In this document: in pieces, positions 49,376 to 58,199 of the stretch
Layout: each line of letters starts with the position of its first letter
How positions within the stretch are numbered: the first letter of the stretch is position 1
Source: Halomonas sp. M20
GTDB lineage: Bacteria > Pseudomonadota > Gammaproteobacteria > Pseudomonadales > Halomonadaceae
Assembly (NCBI RefSeq): GCF_020622265.1
Contig: NZ_JACNMQ010000005.1
Coordinates: forward strand, 62,001 to 126,000
Direction: 5' to 3'
DNA length: 64,000 bases
Position numbers and translations under genes: made by a program
Notes under the pieces: model-generated
Told to the model about the DNA's origin: nothing
The model's database searches: none
The model's input: the letters and a program-made list of their open reading frames with translations, nothing else

Positions 49376-50344
49376 ATGACGCAAAAGACGCTGATCCTGA
49401 CCCTACTGGCACCACGCCTTTCTGCCGATGTTATTACTGAGGTTGATGAACTGATCGCTGATCAGGGCTTGAGCGTCGAACAGCGCGATTGGCTTGCCGG
49501 TCGCGCGTTGCCGGAAGGCGGGTTGCCGCCTCACGGCGCCTGTATCGAATTTCGACTGCAGGGCGACAATGTCGATATTGAATCCCTGCGTGAGAAAGCG
49601 CTGGCGTTGGCTGCTCTGCTGGGCGTGGATCTCGCGGTTCAGGAGGATTCCATCTGGCGCAATCAGCGTCGTCTGGTCTGCTTCGATATGGATTCAACTT
49701 TGATCAAGGCCGAGGTCATTGACGAGCTGGCGCGTCGCAACGGTGTGTTTGAGGAAGTGGCGGCGGTTACCGAGAGAGCCATGCGCGGCGAATTGGATTT
49801 TAAGCAGAGTTTTCGTGAACGCATGGCGAAACTCGAGGGGCTCGATGAAGAGGTGCTCCTCGAGATCGCCGATAATCTGCCGCTGATGGATGGAGTGGAG
49901 CGCTTGATGAGGCATCTCAAGCGACTAGGTTATTACACCGTCATCCTGTCCGGGGGGTTTAGCTATTTTGCGCGCTATCTTCAGAACAAGCTGGGTTTCG
50001 ATGAAATTCACGCCAACGAGCTGGTAGTCGTAAATGGGCGAGTGACCGGAGAAGTGCGGGAGCCGATTGTCGATGCCGAGCGCAAGGCGATGTTATTGCA
50101 GGATATCGCCGAGCGGGAGGGGCTGAGCCTGGAGCAGACCGTCGCCGTAGGCGATGGGGCCAACGATTTGAAGATGCTTGGGGTTGCCGGGCAGGGCATC
50201 GCCTACCGCGCCAAGCCGCTGGTACAGCGTCAGGCCAGACAATCGATTTCGACGCTTGGATTGGATGCTGTGCTGTATCTGCTAGGGCACCGCCAGGACG
50301 ATCTACAAGACAAGCACATGCCGGGTACTGCAAGACGTGACTAA
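49376..50344 (+). CDS. serB: Phosphoserine phosphatase
   Basis: 322-residue SerB, last step of serine synthesis. After an N-terminal regulatory ACT-like part comes the HAD domain: FDMDSTLIKAEVIDELA near residue 105 with the nucleophile aspartate, VILSGGFSYFA near 190, and AVGDGANDLKMLGVAG near 258. I placed the start at ATG 49376, eight bases after the parC stop; longer in-frame starts run inside parC. It is likely read through from parC. Confidence 0.94.
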   Translation: MTQKTLILTLLAPRLSADVITEVDELIADQGLSVEQRDWLAGRALPEGGLPPHGACIEFRLQGDNVDIESLREKALALAALLGVDLAVQEDSIWRNQRRLVCFDMDSTLIKAEVIDELARRNGVFEEVAAVTERAMRGELDFKQSFRERMAKLEGLDEEVLLEIADNLPLMDGVERLMRHLKRLGYYTVILSGGFSYFARYLQNKLGFDEIHANELVVVNGRVTGEVREPIVDAERKAMLLQDIAEREGLSLEQTVAVGDGANDLKMLGVAGQGIAYRAKPLVQRQARQSISTLGLDAVLYLLGHRQDDLQDKHMPGTARRD

Positions 50345-50419
50345 CAGAAATAATGCCATGACGAGCTGCGGATAAAAGTGTATGTCGGTATCTGCAGGAC
50401 GAAATAGAGAGTGGAAACG

Positions 50420-52102
50420 ATGAATGAAGCGCCTTCTCGGGTAGAGCACGCCGGCGAGATGGAAAAGCTGCTGGACGCGATGAGTCACCCCGGTTCGGTG
50501 TTGCTGACCTTCGATGAACAGATGATGACACCGGCCAATGTATTGTTGGCGGATGTGATTGTCGGCGAGCAACTGATCGTCGATGTGACGGCGTCACCGG
50601 ACGTTGCCGGCGCGTTGTCGGACCAGCACGCCTTTCGCCTGACAGGGCAAGCCCACGGCGCGATGGTGACGACGCCACCCTTGATTGCTGAACCTCTCAA
50701 CGACGTGCCCGGGCGGCTACGATTCGGCTGCGCATACCCGGATAGGCTCGATGTCTGGCATCGGCGCAATGCCTTTCGTGCCGAGCTGGATGCGAGCATG
50801 AAGGTTGCCGTGACTATCGATATTGAAGGGCAGAAAACGCCGCTGGCCGGTAGATTATCGAATCTTTCCTTGGGGGGGTGTCTGCTTGAAATTCCCTTGA
50901 GTGATGCAACCAAGTTGCGCTCGGGCCAGATATTGTCTCGTCTCGAAGCAGTCTTCCCTAATGGGGAAAATTTCGCCATCCGTAGCGAAATTCGGCATGT
51001 GCATACGGATAGCAACTGGAAGCGTGCGCTCATTGGCTGTGAATTCAGCATGATGACACCGAAATTCGAACGTTTGATCTGGTTTCTGGTCAAGGAGATC
51101 GAGCGGGAAAGGGCGCGCAAGTCTGCCTCGTCGATGGATGACTCCTTGAGTCCTTCAACACTTTTTCAGACAGGCTCAAGGCAGACTCAAGCGCCGCCTT
51201 CTCGGCGGCCTCGGGCGGAATATGCGACGCCTATGGCTCGCCGTCTTGCCAAGATAGCCGACTATCTCAATGGTCAGATGGTCCAGCTGCAACAGGGTGA
51301 GACGATCGACAGCACGCTGTTATCCAGCCACAGCGACAAGCTGTTGAGCCTGCTCGAAGAGAATCGTGAGGCCTTGCTGTTCGCTATCGTTTGCCTGCAC
51401 CGCGATCCCTTGCCGGTGCAGCATGGCTTGAGCGTCGCGATTCGCCTCGCGGATCTGTCCGGCTCCCGGGATATACCTCGCAAGTTGCTCAAGGCCGTTG
51501 TCGCCACGGCCATGGTGCACGGTCTTGGCAAGGTACTATTACCCGATAGTCTTCTCGAAAGCTCGAGCTTCGATCAGCAGCAGCACGAGCAGCTCGCTGC
51601 CCATGTGGCGATGATTCGCGAACGCCTGATAAACTGCCGCTGGCTTGAACCTCAGGTCGTTCAAAGCATCATCGGCGAGATCAATGAGCGTCTCGATGGC
51701 AGTGGCTACCCACGACAACTCAAGGGCGGTGACCTCTCGACCTTGAGTCGCATGGCCATGGTGGTCGATGCCATCGACGCCATGAGTCGTCCACGCCCGG
51801 ATCGTCCCGTCTGGTCAATAGAAGAGATCTATCGCCACCTGCTGAACAATGATGCGCTTTACGATAGCGTCTGGGTTCAGCGCTACATTCGCCACTTCGG
51901 GTTATATCCCATCGGCAGCCTGGCACGTTTCTCGACTGGAGTGCATGGCTGGATTCAGCGTCTCGATGAGAATGGGGCGCCATCGCAGATCGCCGTAATC
52001 AGCCCTACGCCTCAAATATACAAGGGAAGGGACGTTGCATCCTTAGGCGCTATCGAGACCTTGTTGAAAGCGCCGGCCCCGGAGTTGCTGCCGCAGCAAT
52101 AA
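50420..52102 (+). CDS. PilZ-domain protein with degenerate HD-GYP domain
   Basis: 560 residues, three parts. A YcgR-like N-terminal beta-rich domain (about 1-110); a PilZ domain (about 112-225) with the c-di-GMP motif RRNAFRAELD and NLSLGG; and from about 265 an HD-GYP-like domain. In the latter, HD is replaced by VHG (365-367), and HERxDGxGYP appears as NERLDGSGYP near 423, so metal-binding residues are missing while the GYP loop stays. It is likely a c-di-GMP receptor that no longer cleaves it, working on motility or surface attachment, target unknown. ATG 50420 preferred over GTG 50411. Single gene between serB and the protease. Confidence 0.85.
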   Translation: MNEAPSRVEHAGEMEKLLDAMSHPGSVLLTFDEQMMTPANVLLADVIVGEQLIVDVTASPDVAGALSDQHAFRLTGQAHGAMVTTPPLIAEPLNDVPGRLRFGCAYPDRLDVWHRRNAFRAELDASMKVAVTIDIEGQKTPLAGRLSNLSLGGCLLEIPLSDATKLRSGQILSRLEAVFPNGENFAIRSEIRHVHTDSNWKRALIGCEFSMMTPKFERLIWFLVKEIERERARKSASSMDDSLSPSTLFQTGSRQTQAPPSRRPRAEYATPMARRLAKIADYLNGQMVQLQQGETIDSTLLSSHSDKLLSLLEENREALLFAIVCLHRDPLPVQHGLSVAIRLADLSGSRDIPRKLLKAVVATAMVHGLGKVLLPDSLLESSSFDQQQHEQLAAHVAMIRERLINCRWLEPQVVQSIIGEINERLDGSGYPRQLKGGDLSTLSRMAMVVDAIDAMSRPRPDRPVWSIEEIYRHLLNNDALYDSVWVQRYIRHFGLYPIGSLARFSTGVHGWIQRLDENGAPSQIAVISPTPQIYKGRDVASLGAIETLLKAPAPELLPQQ

Positions 52103-52266
52103 GTCAAATAAGCACCCTCTCAGCCCTGTTGCAATAAAGGAAAGAATAAGTAGTAAGAGCCAGCAGTAAAAAAGCATGGGAACTCTCGAGGATGACGTTG
52201 AGTCGCATCGAAATGAATAGTCGGCGCAGAGAGCCGTATCGATTGTTTGCCACGAGGATCATGCTG

Positions 52267-53331
52267 ATGAGTAAGCCGAAAGTTAACTCACTCCGTCCCG
52301 GGTTCATGCCACCCTTCATTCTCGAACGTATCGCTTCATCTCGAAGCGATACGCAACTTCAGAGCCGTGTTCAGCGAACTCTTGAAATGGATCGTTACTT
52401 TCGCGACCAGCGAAAGCCGGATGTCGCCAGTGCAATGGCCATGCCCCTGGGCAGCCCGCAACCCGGCCAAGCAGCCCGCTATATCTACTCTGCCGAGTAT
52501 CAAGAGGTACTGCCCGGAACCCTGGTGCGAGAAGAAGGCCAGGATGAGACCGGGGATCCTGCCGTCGATGAAGCCTATCGCTGGCTCGGGGTGACCTATC
52601 GTTTTTTCTGGGATGCGCTGCAGCGCAACTCCATCGATAACCAGGGTATGCCGCTACTGGGCACGGTGCACTATGGTCGGGATTATGAAAACGCCTTCTG
52701 GAATGGCGCCCAGATGGTGTTCGGCGACGGTGACGGCGAGTTCTTCAATCGGTTCACCAAAGCACTGGACGTAGTAGGCCATGAACTGGCCCATGGTGTC
52801 ATCGAACGAGAAGCGGGGCTTGTCTATACCTATCAATCAGGGGCGCTCAACGAATCCCTTGCGGATGTCTTCGGCAGCCTAACCGAGCAATATCATTTCG
52901 AACAAACGGCCGCTGAGGCGGATTGGTTGATCGGCGCGGAGCTGCTGACCGATCGTGTTCAGGGGCGTGCGCTGCGCTCCATGGCGGCGCCGGGCACGGC
53001 TTATGACGATCCCGTTCTAGGCAAGGATCCTCAGCCCTCGCACATGAACGATTTCGTCGAGACGGAAGAGGATAACGGTGGCGTACATATCAACTCCGGC
53101 ATTCCCAATCATGCTTTCTATTTAGCGGCTATGGCTCTGGGAGGGTATGCTTGGGAGACTTGCGGCCTCGTCTGGTATGACACCTTGCTGGATTCGCGCT
53201 TGATGCCTGAGAGCGACTTTGTCACCTTCGCTGCATTGATCGTTGAAAACGCCGATCGCCGCTTTGGCTCCGGAAGCCGAGAGTCCACCGTGATACGCGA
53301 GGCCTGGCAGGCAGTAGGGGTGATCCCATGA
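52267..53331 (+). CDS. M4 family metalloprotease, protealysin type
   Basis: 354-residue thermolysin-family protease. It has no signal peptide and a short protealysin-like propeptide with PPFILERI near residue 15. Active site: HELAH at 172-176 (zinc His172, His176, general base Glu173), third zinc ligand Glu196 in NESLADVFG, and His274 in GGVHINSG, which corresponds to the thermolysin proton donor. The start is ATG 52267 with GAGG nine bases ahead; upstream ATGs are in-frame but unlike the family. It is probably a cytoplasmic or non-classically secreted protease. The next gene overlaps by four bases and encodes a likely inhibitor. Confidence 0.88.
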   Translation: MSKPKVNSLRPGFMPPFILERIASSRSDTQLQSRVQRTLEMDRYFRDQRKPDVASAMAMPLGSPQPGQAARYIYSAEYQEVLPGTLVREEGQDETGDPAVDEAYRWLGVTYRFFWDALQRNSIDNQGMPLLGTVHYGRDYENAFWNGAQMVFGDGDGEFFNRFTKALDVVGHELAHGVIEREAGLVYTYQSGALNESLADVFGSLTEQYHFEQTAAEADWLIGAELLTDRVQGRALRSMAAPGTAYDDPVLGKDPQPSHMNDFVETEEDNGGVHINSGIPNHAFYLAAMALGGYAWETCGLVWYDTLLDSRLMPESDFVTFAALIVENADRRFGSGSRESTVIREAWQAVGVIP

Positions 53332-53702
53332 ATGAAAAATCGCCAGACGAACTGAAGAAAGCTCAGTTGAAAACGAAGAGTGTCGTTGCCATTCGTCGTG
53401 AAGGCGGGGTAGCAGCTTTCCCCGGCTTGATGAAGCCACGCAAGATCCAATGTGCCGATTGCACGGATGAGCAGCGTCGGGAGCTGGAAGACGTGCTGAA
53501 TCTGGCAGCACGCACCAGTAGCGATACACCCGCCCCCGGCGCCGACCGTCGTGTATTTCATGTTCATGTCGAAGAACCACAACATCAGGATGCGGCAGAA
53601 CCCGATTTCTGCGTGTGGTCTCTGAGTTTGAATGAAGAAGAGACACCTGAGGCGCTGATTGCGCTATGGAAAAGCGGCATGCCGGCCAATGGCGATCAGT
53701 AA
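53328..53702 (+). CDS. Emfourin-like protease inhibitor
   Basis: 124 residues. Residues 18-60 (SVVAIRREGGVAAFPGL, then ADCTDEQRRELEDVLNLA) match the emfourin (M4in) family of inhibitors of protealysin-like proteases. Translation starts at an ATGA overlap with the protease gene, so the two are co-made. Emfourin binds the protease active cleft in related systems. The C-terminal part (HVHVEEPQHQ and EDETPEALIALWKSG) differs from the known short forms. Assignment relies on motif resemblance plus position. Confidence 0.75.
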   Translation: MNEKSPDELKKAQLKTKSVVAIRREGGVAAFPGLMKPRKIQCADCTDEQRRELEDVLNLAARTSSDTPAPGADRRVFHVHVEEPQHQDAAEPDFCVWSLSLNEEETPEALIALWKSGMPANGDQ

Positions 53703-53797
53703 ACGACGCGGCACTCGTTCGGAAGAGGAGGTTTAATTCGAAATTTTAGCCTAGATTAAGTATACGTCTTCACTAACCTAGACTCATCGAGGTGGTC

Positions 53798-54079
53798 ATG
53801 CGCTACAGCCAGGAAATACTGGAAGAATTAAACGTGCTTTGTCTATTCAATCTGTCGACGACCCAGGAGGGCATCAAGGTTCACTCCAGTGCCGAACCCG
53901 CCAAGATAGAGGCGGCACAGCGTTTGTACGAGCGCGGTCTGGTGACTCAGGCAGATGGCGGCTATCTCACTGGCCTTGGGCGTGACGCCGCAACGCAGGC
54001 CCAGGATCTATTGACCATTTTCAAGACTGCATCCACATCCCCTAGCAATTCTGCTGCAAGCGCTGACTCCAATACTTGA
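53798..54079 (+). CDS. TIGR02647 family small protein
   Basis: 93-residue soluble protein, MRYSQEILEELNVLCLFN start, then GIKVHSSAEPAKIEAAQRL, RGLVTQADGGYLTGLGRDAA. It matches the TIGR02647 family of gammaproteobacteria, which has a winged-helix-like DNA-binding look but no proven role. ATG 53798 has GAGGT ahead; a GTG two codons upstream is possible. Alone, between the emfourin gene and a convergent membrane protein gene. Confidence 0.75.
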   Translation: MRYSQEILEELNVLCLFNLSTTQEGIKVHSSAEPAKIEAAQRLYERGLVTQADGGYLTGLGRDAATQAQDLLTIFKTASTSPSNSAASADSNT

Positions 54080-54152
54080 TTTGAGTTTCTCGATGTCGGG
54101 AATAATAGCAAGCAATCAAGGTTCTTTTGTAGGACTGAAGCTCTTCTGCAAA

Positions 54153-54184
54153 CCAGTCCCTGTGGAATAGTCTGCAGGGACTGG
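54153..54184. terminator. Hairpin between convergent genes
   Basis: Perfect 10-base stem CCAGTCCCTG / CAGGGACTGG with a 12-base loop, 74 bases after the TIGR02647 gene and 58 before the end of the leftward membrane protein gene. No T run on either side, so an intrinsic terminator is possible but not certain. Confidence 0.5.
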
Positions 54185-54241
54185 CTGTGTAAGAACTACT
54201 ACTTAGAAACTTCTATTCGAGGACTATCATTAGCGCGCGTT

Positions 54242-55240
54242 TCAGTGACGCACGCCAGCGGCAGGTAGGTGTTTCGGGCTTCCGATCATGCCGCCGACAG
54301 CTGCTGCGATGGCACCAAGGATCATGGCGATGGAGGCCCACAGAGCCGCCGAGGAAATGGCGGATGCCATAGCGTCACTTGCCTGAATGGCTTTTTGCTT
54401 GGCTTGCTTCGCAGCCTCCTGGGCCTGATTAACTGCCTTCTGCGACTGTTGTATCCAGCGATTGGCGATATTTTTAGCTTCCTCGGGGCTTTTATTGGTA
54501 CGATCCGCGATGACGCTGGCCAAGGCTTCGGGATCTACTTCCTGAGCCGTTTGCTGCAGCGACGAAAACATTTTATCAAGGGATTGATCGATATCGCTGA
54601 TGGCGTCTCCGGGCGTTTTCGCAATATCCTTTGCGGTCTGCTGAGCGGTCTGCGCTGCCTCTTGGCCTTCTTCACGTAGTTCACCTGGCTGTAGATCCTG
54701 GGTATCAGTCTGCTGCAGCATCTGTCGAGCTTCTTGTTTGATACTCTGGAAGCTTGTGTCTTGCTGTTGAAGTGCCTGCTTTGCGGCTTGTTTGGCTTCC
54801 GGGGCCAATTCTGAAACACCTTGTGCCGCCAGGGAAAAGCCTTGACCGATCACACTGGTAGTCGCACTAAGCACGTTACCCACTGCCGAACCCATGAGCC
54901 AGAAGGTCAATAGCGTCATCAAACCCCAGGTCACGGCACCGTGTATGATACCGTCGATGGTTTGCGGCATGCCCGCTAGGCGTCCTGCCACCCAGCCACC
55001 GGCGAACAAAGCGATCAAGCTGCTGATGGCAAGCCATATCCCTGCTCCCATACCAATACCGCTCAACGGGTTTTTCTCTGTGGCTGGATCAACGACGCCT
55101 GCACCAAGGGAAAGTCCAAGCATGTTGAGCAATAGTTGAATCACCAGGGCGATGACAACACCCGCTAGAATGGCCCCCCATGAAATGCGTCGCAAAGACG
55201 AGGCGTCCTTGTCTGTTCTATTGGATCGATAATCTTCCAT
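54242..55240 (-). CDS. Membrane protein with coiled-coil segment
   Basis: 332 residues. Helices near 19-45 (WGAILAGVVIALVIQLLLNM), 68-90, 102-120 and 300-322 flank a long polar, Gln/Ala-rich helical region (150-290) with PEAKQAAKQALQQQDTSFQ and NQAQEAAKQAKQKAIQA, predicted coiled coil. The family is not one I can name with confidence; similar proteins are listed as PhnA-like or general stress membrane proteins. No catalytic motif. Single leftward gene, converging on TIGR02647. Confidence 0.7.
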   Translation of the reverse strand: MEDYRSNRTDKDASSLRRISWGAILAGVVIALVIQLLLNMLGLSLGAGVVDPATEKNPLSGIGMGAGIWLAISSLIALFAGGWVAGRLAGMPQTIDGIIHGAVTWGLMTLLTFWLMGSAVGNVLSATTSVIGQGFSLAAQGVSELAPEAKQAAKQALQQQDTSFQSIKQEARQMLQQTDTQDLQPGELREEGQEAAQTAQQTAKDIAKTPGDAISDIDQSLDKMFSSLQQTAQEVDPEALASVIADRTNKSPEEAKNIANRWIQQSQKAVNQAQEAAKQAKQKAIQASDAMASAISSAALWASIAMILGAIAAAVGGMIGSPKHLPAAGVRH

Positions 55241-55347
55241 GTCGTCGGTTCCTTGTTACAGTTGATTCATACAAGTTCATTGGTCCCACGGCTAAATAGT
55301 AGTCGGTATTCGCCTTCACATAAGAGAAAAGTAATCACCTATTAGTC

Positions 55348-56397
55348 TCAAGGACTGCGTAACGACAACGGCGACTTGCTCTTCTCTCCCGGAACTTCTC
55401 GCACTAGCCGTGGCATCAAGAAGCCTGCCAAGCGCTCGCGGAGTGCCTCCACCAAGATAACTGCTTCGTCGTCCGGCGCATCGAAGTGTGCAGCACCGCT
55501 CACTGGGTCGAGCACGTGCAGGTAGTAGGGCAGGATGCCAGCCTCGAATAGCCGTTCGGAAAGCGCTGCCAGGGCCTCGACACTGTCGTTCACTCCGCGT
55601 AGCAGCACGCTCTGGTTGAGCAGGGTCACGCCGATCGATTGCAGACGAGCGCAGGCTTTGATGACCGCATCGTCGATCTCGTTGGCATGGTTGATGTGCA
55701 ACACCATGACTTTCTGCAGCCGGGTCGCGCCAAGCCAGTCGAGCAGGGTGCCGTCGATCCGGTCCGGGATCACAACCGGCAGACGAGTATGAATGCGCAA
55801 CCGTTTGAGATGAGGTATCTCCTCCAGGCGCTTCACCAGCCAGGACAGGCGCTTGTCACTTGAAGCCAGCGGATCGCCGCCGGAGAGGATCGCTTCCTGG
55901 ATAGACGTATCATTTCTCATGTAATTCAGGGCGTCGTTCCACTGTGCTCTGGACGGCGAATTCTCACCGTAGGGGAAATGACGCCGAAAACAGTAGCGGC
56001 AGTTGATGGCGCAAATAGGGCTCGCAATCAACAGAACCCGCCCGGCGTACTTATGAATCAGCCCTGGGTGGGGTGTATGCTCGGCTTCTTCCAGGGGATC
56101 GCTGACAAAACCTTGCACGGTGTCGCTTTCAGCGCTCAAGGGCAGTATCTGGCGCAGTAGCGGATCATTCGGGTCACCGGGGCGAATACGTGCAAGGTAA
56201 GCGGCGGGAACGCGTACCTCGAACAGCGCATGACCGGCCTCGGCACCCGGCAGCAGCGCTTCGTCCAGCTTCAGGCGCGAAAGAAGAACACGTGGATCGC
56301 GCAGCGCGCCACTGAGCTGCGCTTGCCAGCTCGAATCGCCCTTCTCTATGGTCGCGGGAATAACGCGCTGCAAACTGGCCGGGCTTCGGGTTATCAT
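55348..56397 (-). CDS. epmB: EpmB, EF-P lysine 2,3-aminomutase
   Basis: 349-residue radical SAM, PLP-dependent enzyme that turns (S)-alpha-lysine to (R)-beta-lysine for EF-P. Cluster motif CAINCRYCFRRHFPY near residue 128, ILSGGDPLASSDKRL near 170, and a PLP lysine region near 325. ATG read from 56397. Divergent from efp with a 73-base gap; epmA follows efp on the plus strand, so the full lysylation set is here. Confidence 0.93.
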   Translation of the reverse strand: MITRSPASLQRVIPATIEKGDSSWQAQLSGALRDPRVLLSRLKLDEALLPGAEAGHALFEVRVPAAYLARIRPGDPNDPLLRQILPLSAESDTVQGFVSDPLEEAEHTPHPGLIHKYAGRVLLIASPICAINCRYCFRRHFPYGENSPSRAQWNDALNYMRNDTSIQEAILSGGDPLASSDKRLSWLVKRLEEIPHLKRLRIHTRLPVVIPDRIDGTLLDWLGATRLQKVMVLHINHANEIDDAVIKACARLQSIGVTLLNQSVLLRGVNDSVEALAALSERLFEAGILPYYLHVLDPVSGAAHFDAPDDEAVILVEALRERLAGFLMPRLVREVPGEKSKSPLSLRSP

Positions 56398-56470
56398 CTG
56401 TGCACCAAAATCGAGTTCATTTGCGCGGTACCGAACTAGCCTGCCGCGTCAAGATCATTAGCGAGGAAGC

Positions 56471-57037
56471 ATGGCGAACTATTCTACCAACGAATTCAAG
56501 GCCGGTCTGAAGGTGATGCTGGATGGCGACCCCTGTAACATCGTCGAGAACGAATTCGTCAAACCCGGTAAGGGCCAGGCATTCAACCGGGTCAAGCTGC
56601 GCAACCTGAATACCGGGCGCGTCTGGGAGCGCACTTTCAAGTCCGGCGAATCCCTGGAAGGCGCCGATGTGCTCGATCTCGAGATGGAATATCTCTACAA
56701 CGACGGCGATATGTGGTACTTCATGCGTACCGATGGCTCTTTCGAGCAGTATCCGGTCGCCAAGAAGGCGCTAGGCGATACCGAAAAATGGCTCAAGGAG
56801 CAGGTCGCTTATACCGTTACCTTGTGGAACGACAATGTCATTAGTGTGACGCCCCCCAACTTCATCGAACTCGAAGTCACCGAGACCGATCCAGGGCTGA
56901 AGGGCGATACCGCTCAGGGTGGCTCCAAGCCGGCAACGCTCTCCTCTGGGGCGGTGGTCAAGGTGCCGCTGTTCATCAACCAGGGTGAGGTGTTGAAAGT
57001 TGATACGAGGAGCGGTGAATACGTCTCTCGCGCCTAA
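56471..57037 (+). CDS. efp: Translation elongation factor P
   Basis: 188-residue EF-P, three beta-barrel domains. Lys34 in [10 protein letters not shown] is the modified residue that enters the ribosomal peptidyl centre to relieve polyproline stalling. Domain II/III motif [19 protein letters not shown] near 120. ATG 56471 follows GAGGAAG. A dispersed repeat and a terminator lie downstream before epmA. Confidence 0.96.
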   Translation: MANYSTNEFKAGLKVMLDGDPCNIVENEFVKPGKGQAFNRVKLRNLNTGRVWERTFKSGESLEGADVLDLEMEYLYNDGDMWYFMRTDGSFEQYPVAKKALGDTEKWLKEQVAYTVTLWNDNVISVTPPNFIELEVTETDPGLKGDTAQGGSKPATLSSGAVVKVPLFINQGEVLKVDTRSGEYVSRA

Positions 57038-57039
57038 AT

Positions 57040-57153
57040 CCTTTCTGCGCTAGATCATGCGTCGTTGAATTCTGGCTCAGCATGCTCATTTACTAAAGTA
57101 AACTCCGCTGCTTCGCCAAAATTCGCCTTCCCTGATCTTCGCTCGAAGCAGGA
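57040..57153. repeat. Dispersed intergenic repeat, copy 2
   Basis: About 114 bases starting three bases after efp. It shares with copy 1 (46936-47051) the start CCTTTCTGCGCT, the middle ATGCTCATTTAC with GTAAACTCCGC, and the end TTCGCTCGAAGC. The TTTAC/GTAAA pair forms a small hairpin. Confidence 0.7.
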
Positions 57154-57170
57154 TTTTCAGCATATTGAAA

Positions 57171-57197
57171 CGCCGAGCTTAGCGCTCGGCGTTTTTT
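57171..57197 (+). terminator. Intrinsic terminator between efp and epmA
   Basis: Stem CGCCGAGC / GCTCGGCG around a five-base loop, followed by a run of at least six T. It ends the efp transcript; epmA starts 20 bases later. Confidence 0.85.
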
Positions 57198-57216
57198 TGC
57201 TAGATTGGAACTTCTA

Positions 57217-58191
57217 ATGGATGAAATCAACTGGCAGCCCACCGCCACTATCGAGTCGCTGCGCGAGCGGGCGCGTTGTATCGCCGATATTCGCAATTTC
57301 TTCGCCGAGCGCGGTGTATTGGAAGTGGAAACCCCGGTGCTTGGGCATGGCGGTAGCACCGACCTGCATCTCGATTCGCTATCGTTGACCGCCAATACAC
57401 CGGCAGGTCGTGAACCACTGTGGCTGCAGACCTCCCCGGAGTTCCACATGAAGCGCCTGCTGGCAGCCGGCAGCGGGCCGATCTTCCAGCTGGCGCGCAG
57501 CTTTCGCGACGGCGAGATGGGGCGGCGACACAATATCGAGTTCACCATGCTCGAGTGGTATCGACCGGGATTCTCGCTGGAGGATCTTATCGACGAAACC
57601 GAGGCGCTGATTCATCTGCTGCTGCCTTACGCGGGGTCCAGACGATTAAGGCGCTATCGAGAGCTGTTTTGCGACCCTCTGGGAGTAGATCCTTTCACCG
57701 CGCCGCTGAGTGAACTGCAACGCCTAGCGAGCGAGAAAGGCGCTCTGGATATGATGGGTAGCCCCCGCGACGACTGCCTGGACTTGCTGATGAGCCAGGT
57801 CATCGAGCCGACTTTGGGGCAGGGGGTCATCGACGTGGTAATCGACTACCCGGCCAGTCAGGCAGCGCTGGCGCGCAAGCATCGCGATTCCGAGGACGGC
57901 ACCGAGGTGGCGGCGCGCTTCGAGGTCTATGTGCAAGGCCTGGAACTGGCCAACGGCTATGACGAACTCACGGATGCCGATGAACAGGCCCGGCGTTTCA
58001 CCGCGGACAACATCGAGCGTGAGAATATGGGCAAACCACTCGTCGATGTCGATGAGCGGCTGGTGGCTGCGTTAAACGCCGGTATGCCGGATGCAAGTGG
58101 TGTGGCGTTGGGCGTCGACCGGCTGATTCAATTGGCGTTGGGTAAGCAGCGCGTGGCGGAGGTCATGGCGTTCGCCACGCCGGTCGCCTGA
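57217..58191 (+). CDS. epmA: EpmA, EF-P (R)-beta-lysine ligase
   Basis: 324-residue class II aminoacyl-tRNA-synthetase-like enzyme that attaches beta-lysine to EF-P Lys34. It has no tRNA anticodon domain. Motif 2 region FQLARSFRDGEMGRRHNIEFTMLEWYRPG near 95-120 and motif 3 ASGVALGVDRLIQLAL near 295. I chose ATG 57217; the TTG 12 bases before it is weak. It ends nine bases before the convergent permease gene. Confidence 0.94.
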   Translation: MDEINWQPTATIESLRERARCIADIRNFFAERGVLEVETPVLGHGGSTDLHLDSLSLTANTPAGREPLWLQTSPEFHMKRLLAAGSGPIFQLARSFRDGEMGRRHNIEFTMLEWYRPGFSLEDLIDETEALIHLLLPYAGSRRLRRYRELFCDPLGVDPFTAPLSELQRLASEKGALDMMGSPRDDCLDLLMSQVIEPTLGQGVIDVVIDYPASQAALARKHRDSEDGTEVAARFEVYVQGLELANGYDELTDADEQARRFTADNIERENMGKPLVDVDERLVAALNAGMPDASGVALGVDRLIQLALGKQRVAEVMAFATPVA

Positions 58192-58199
58192 AAAGAACG

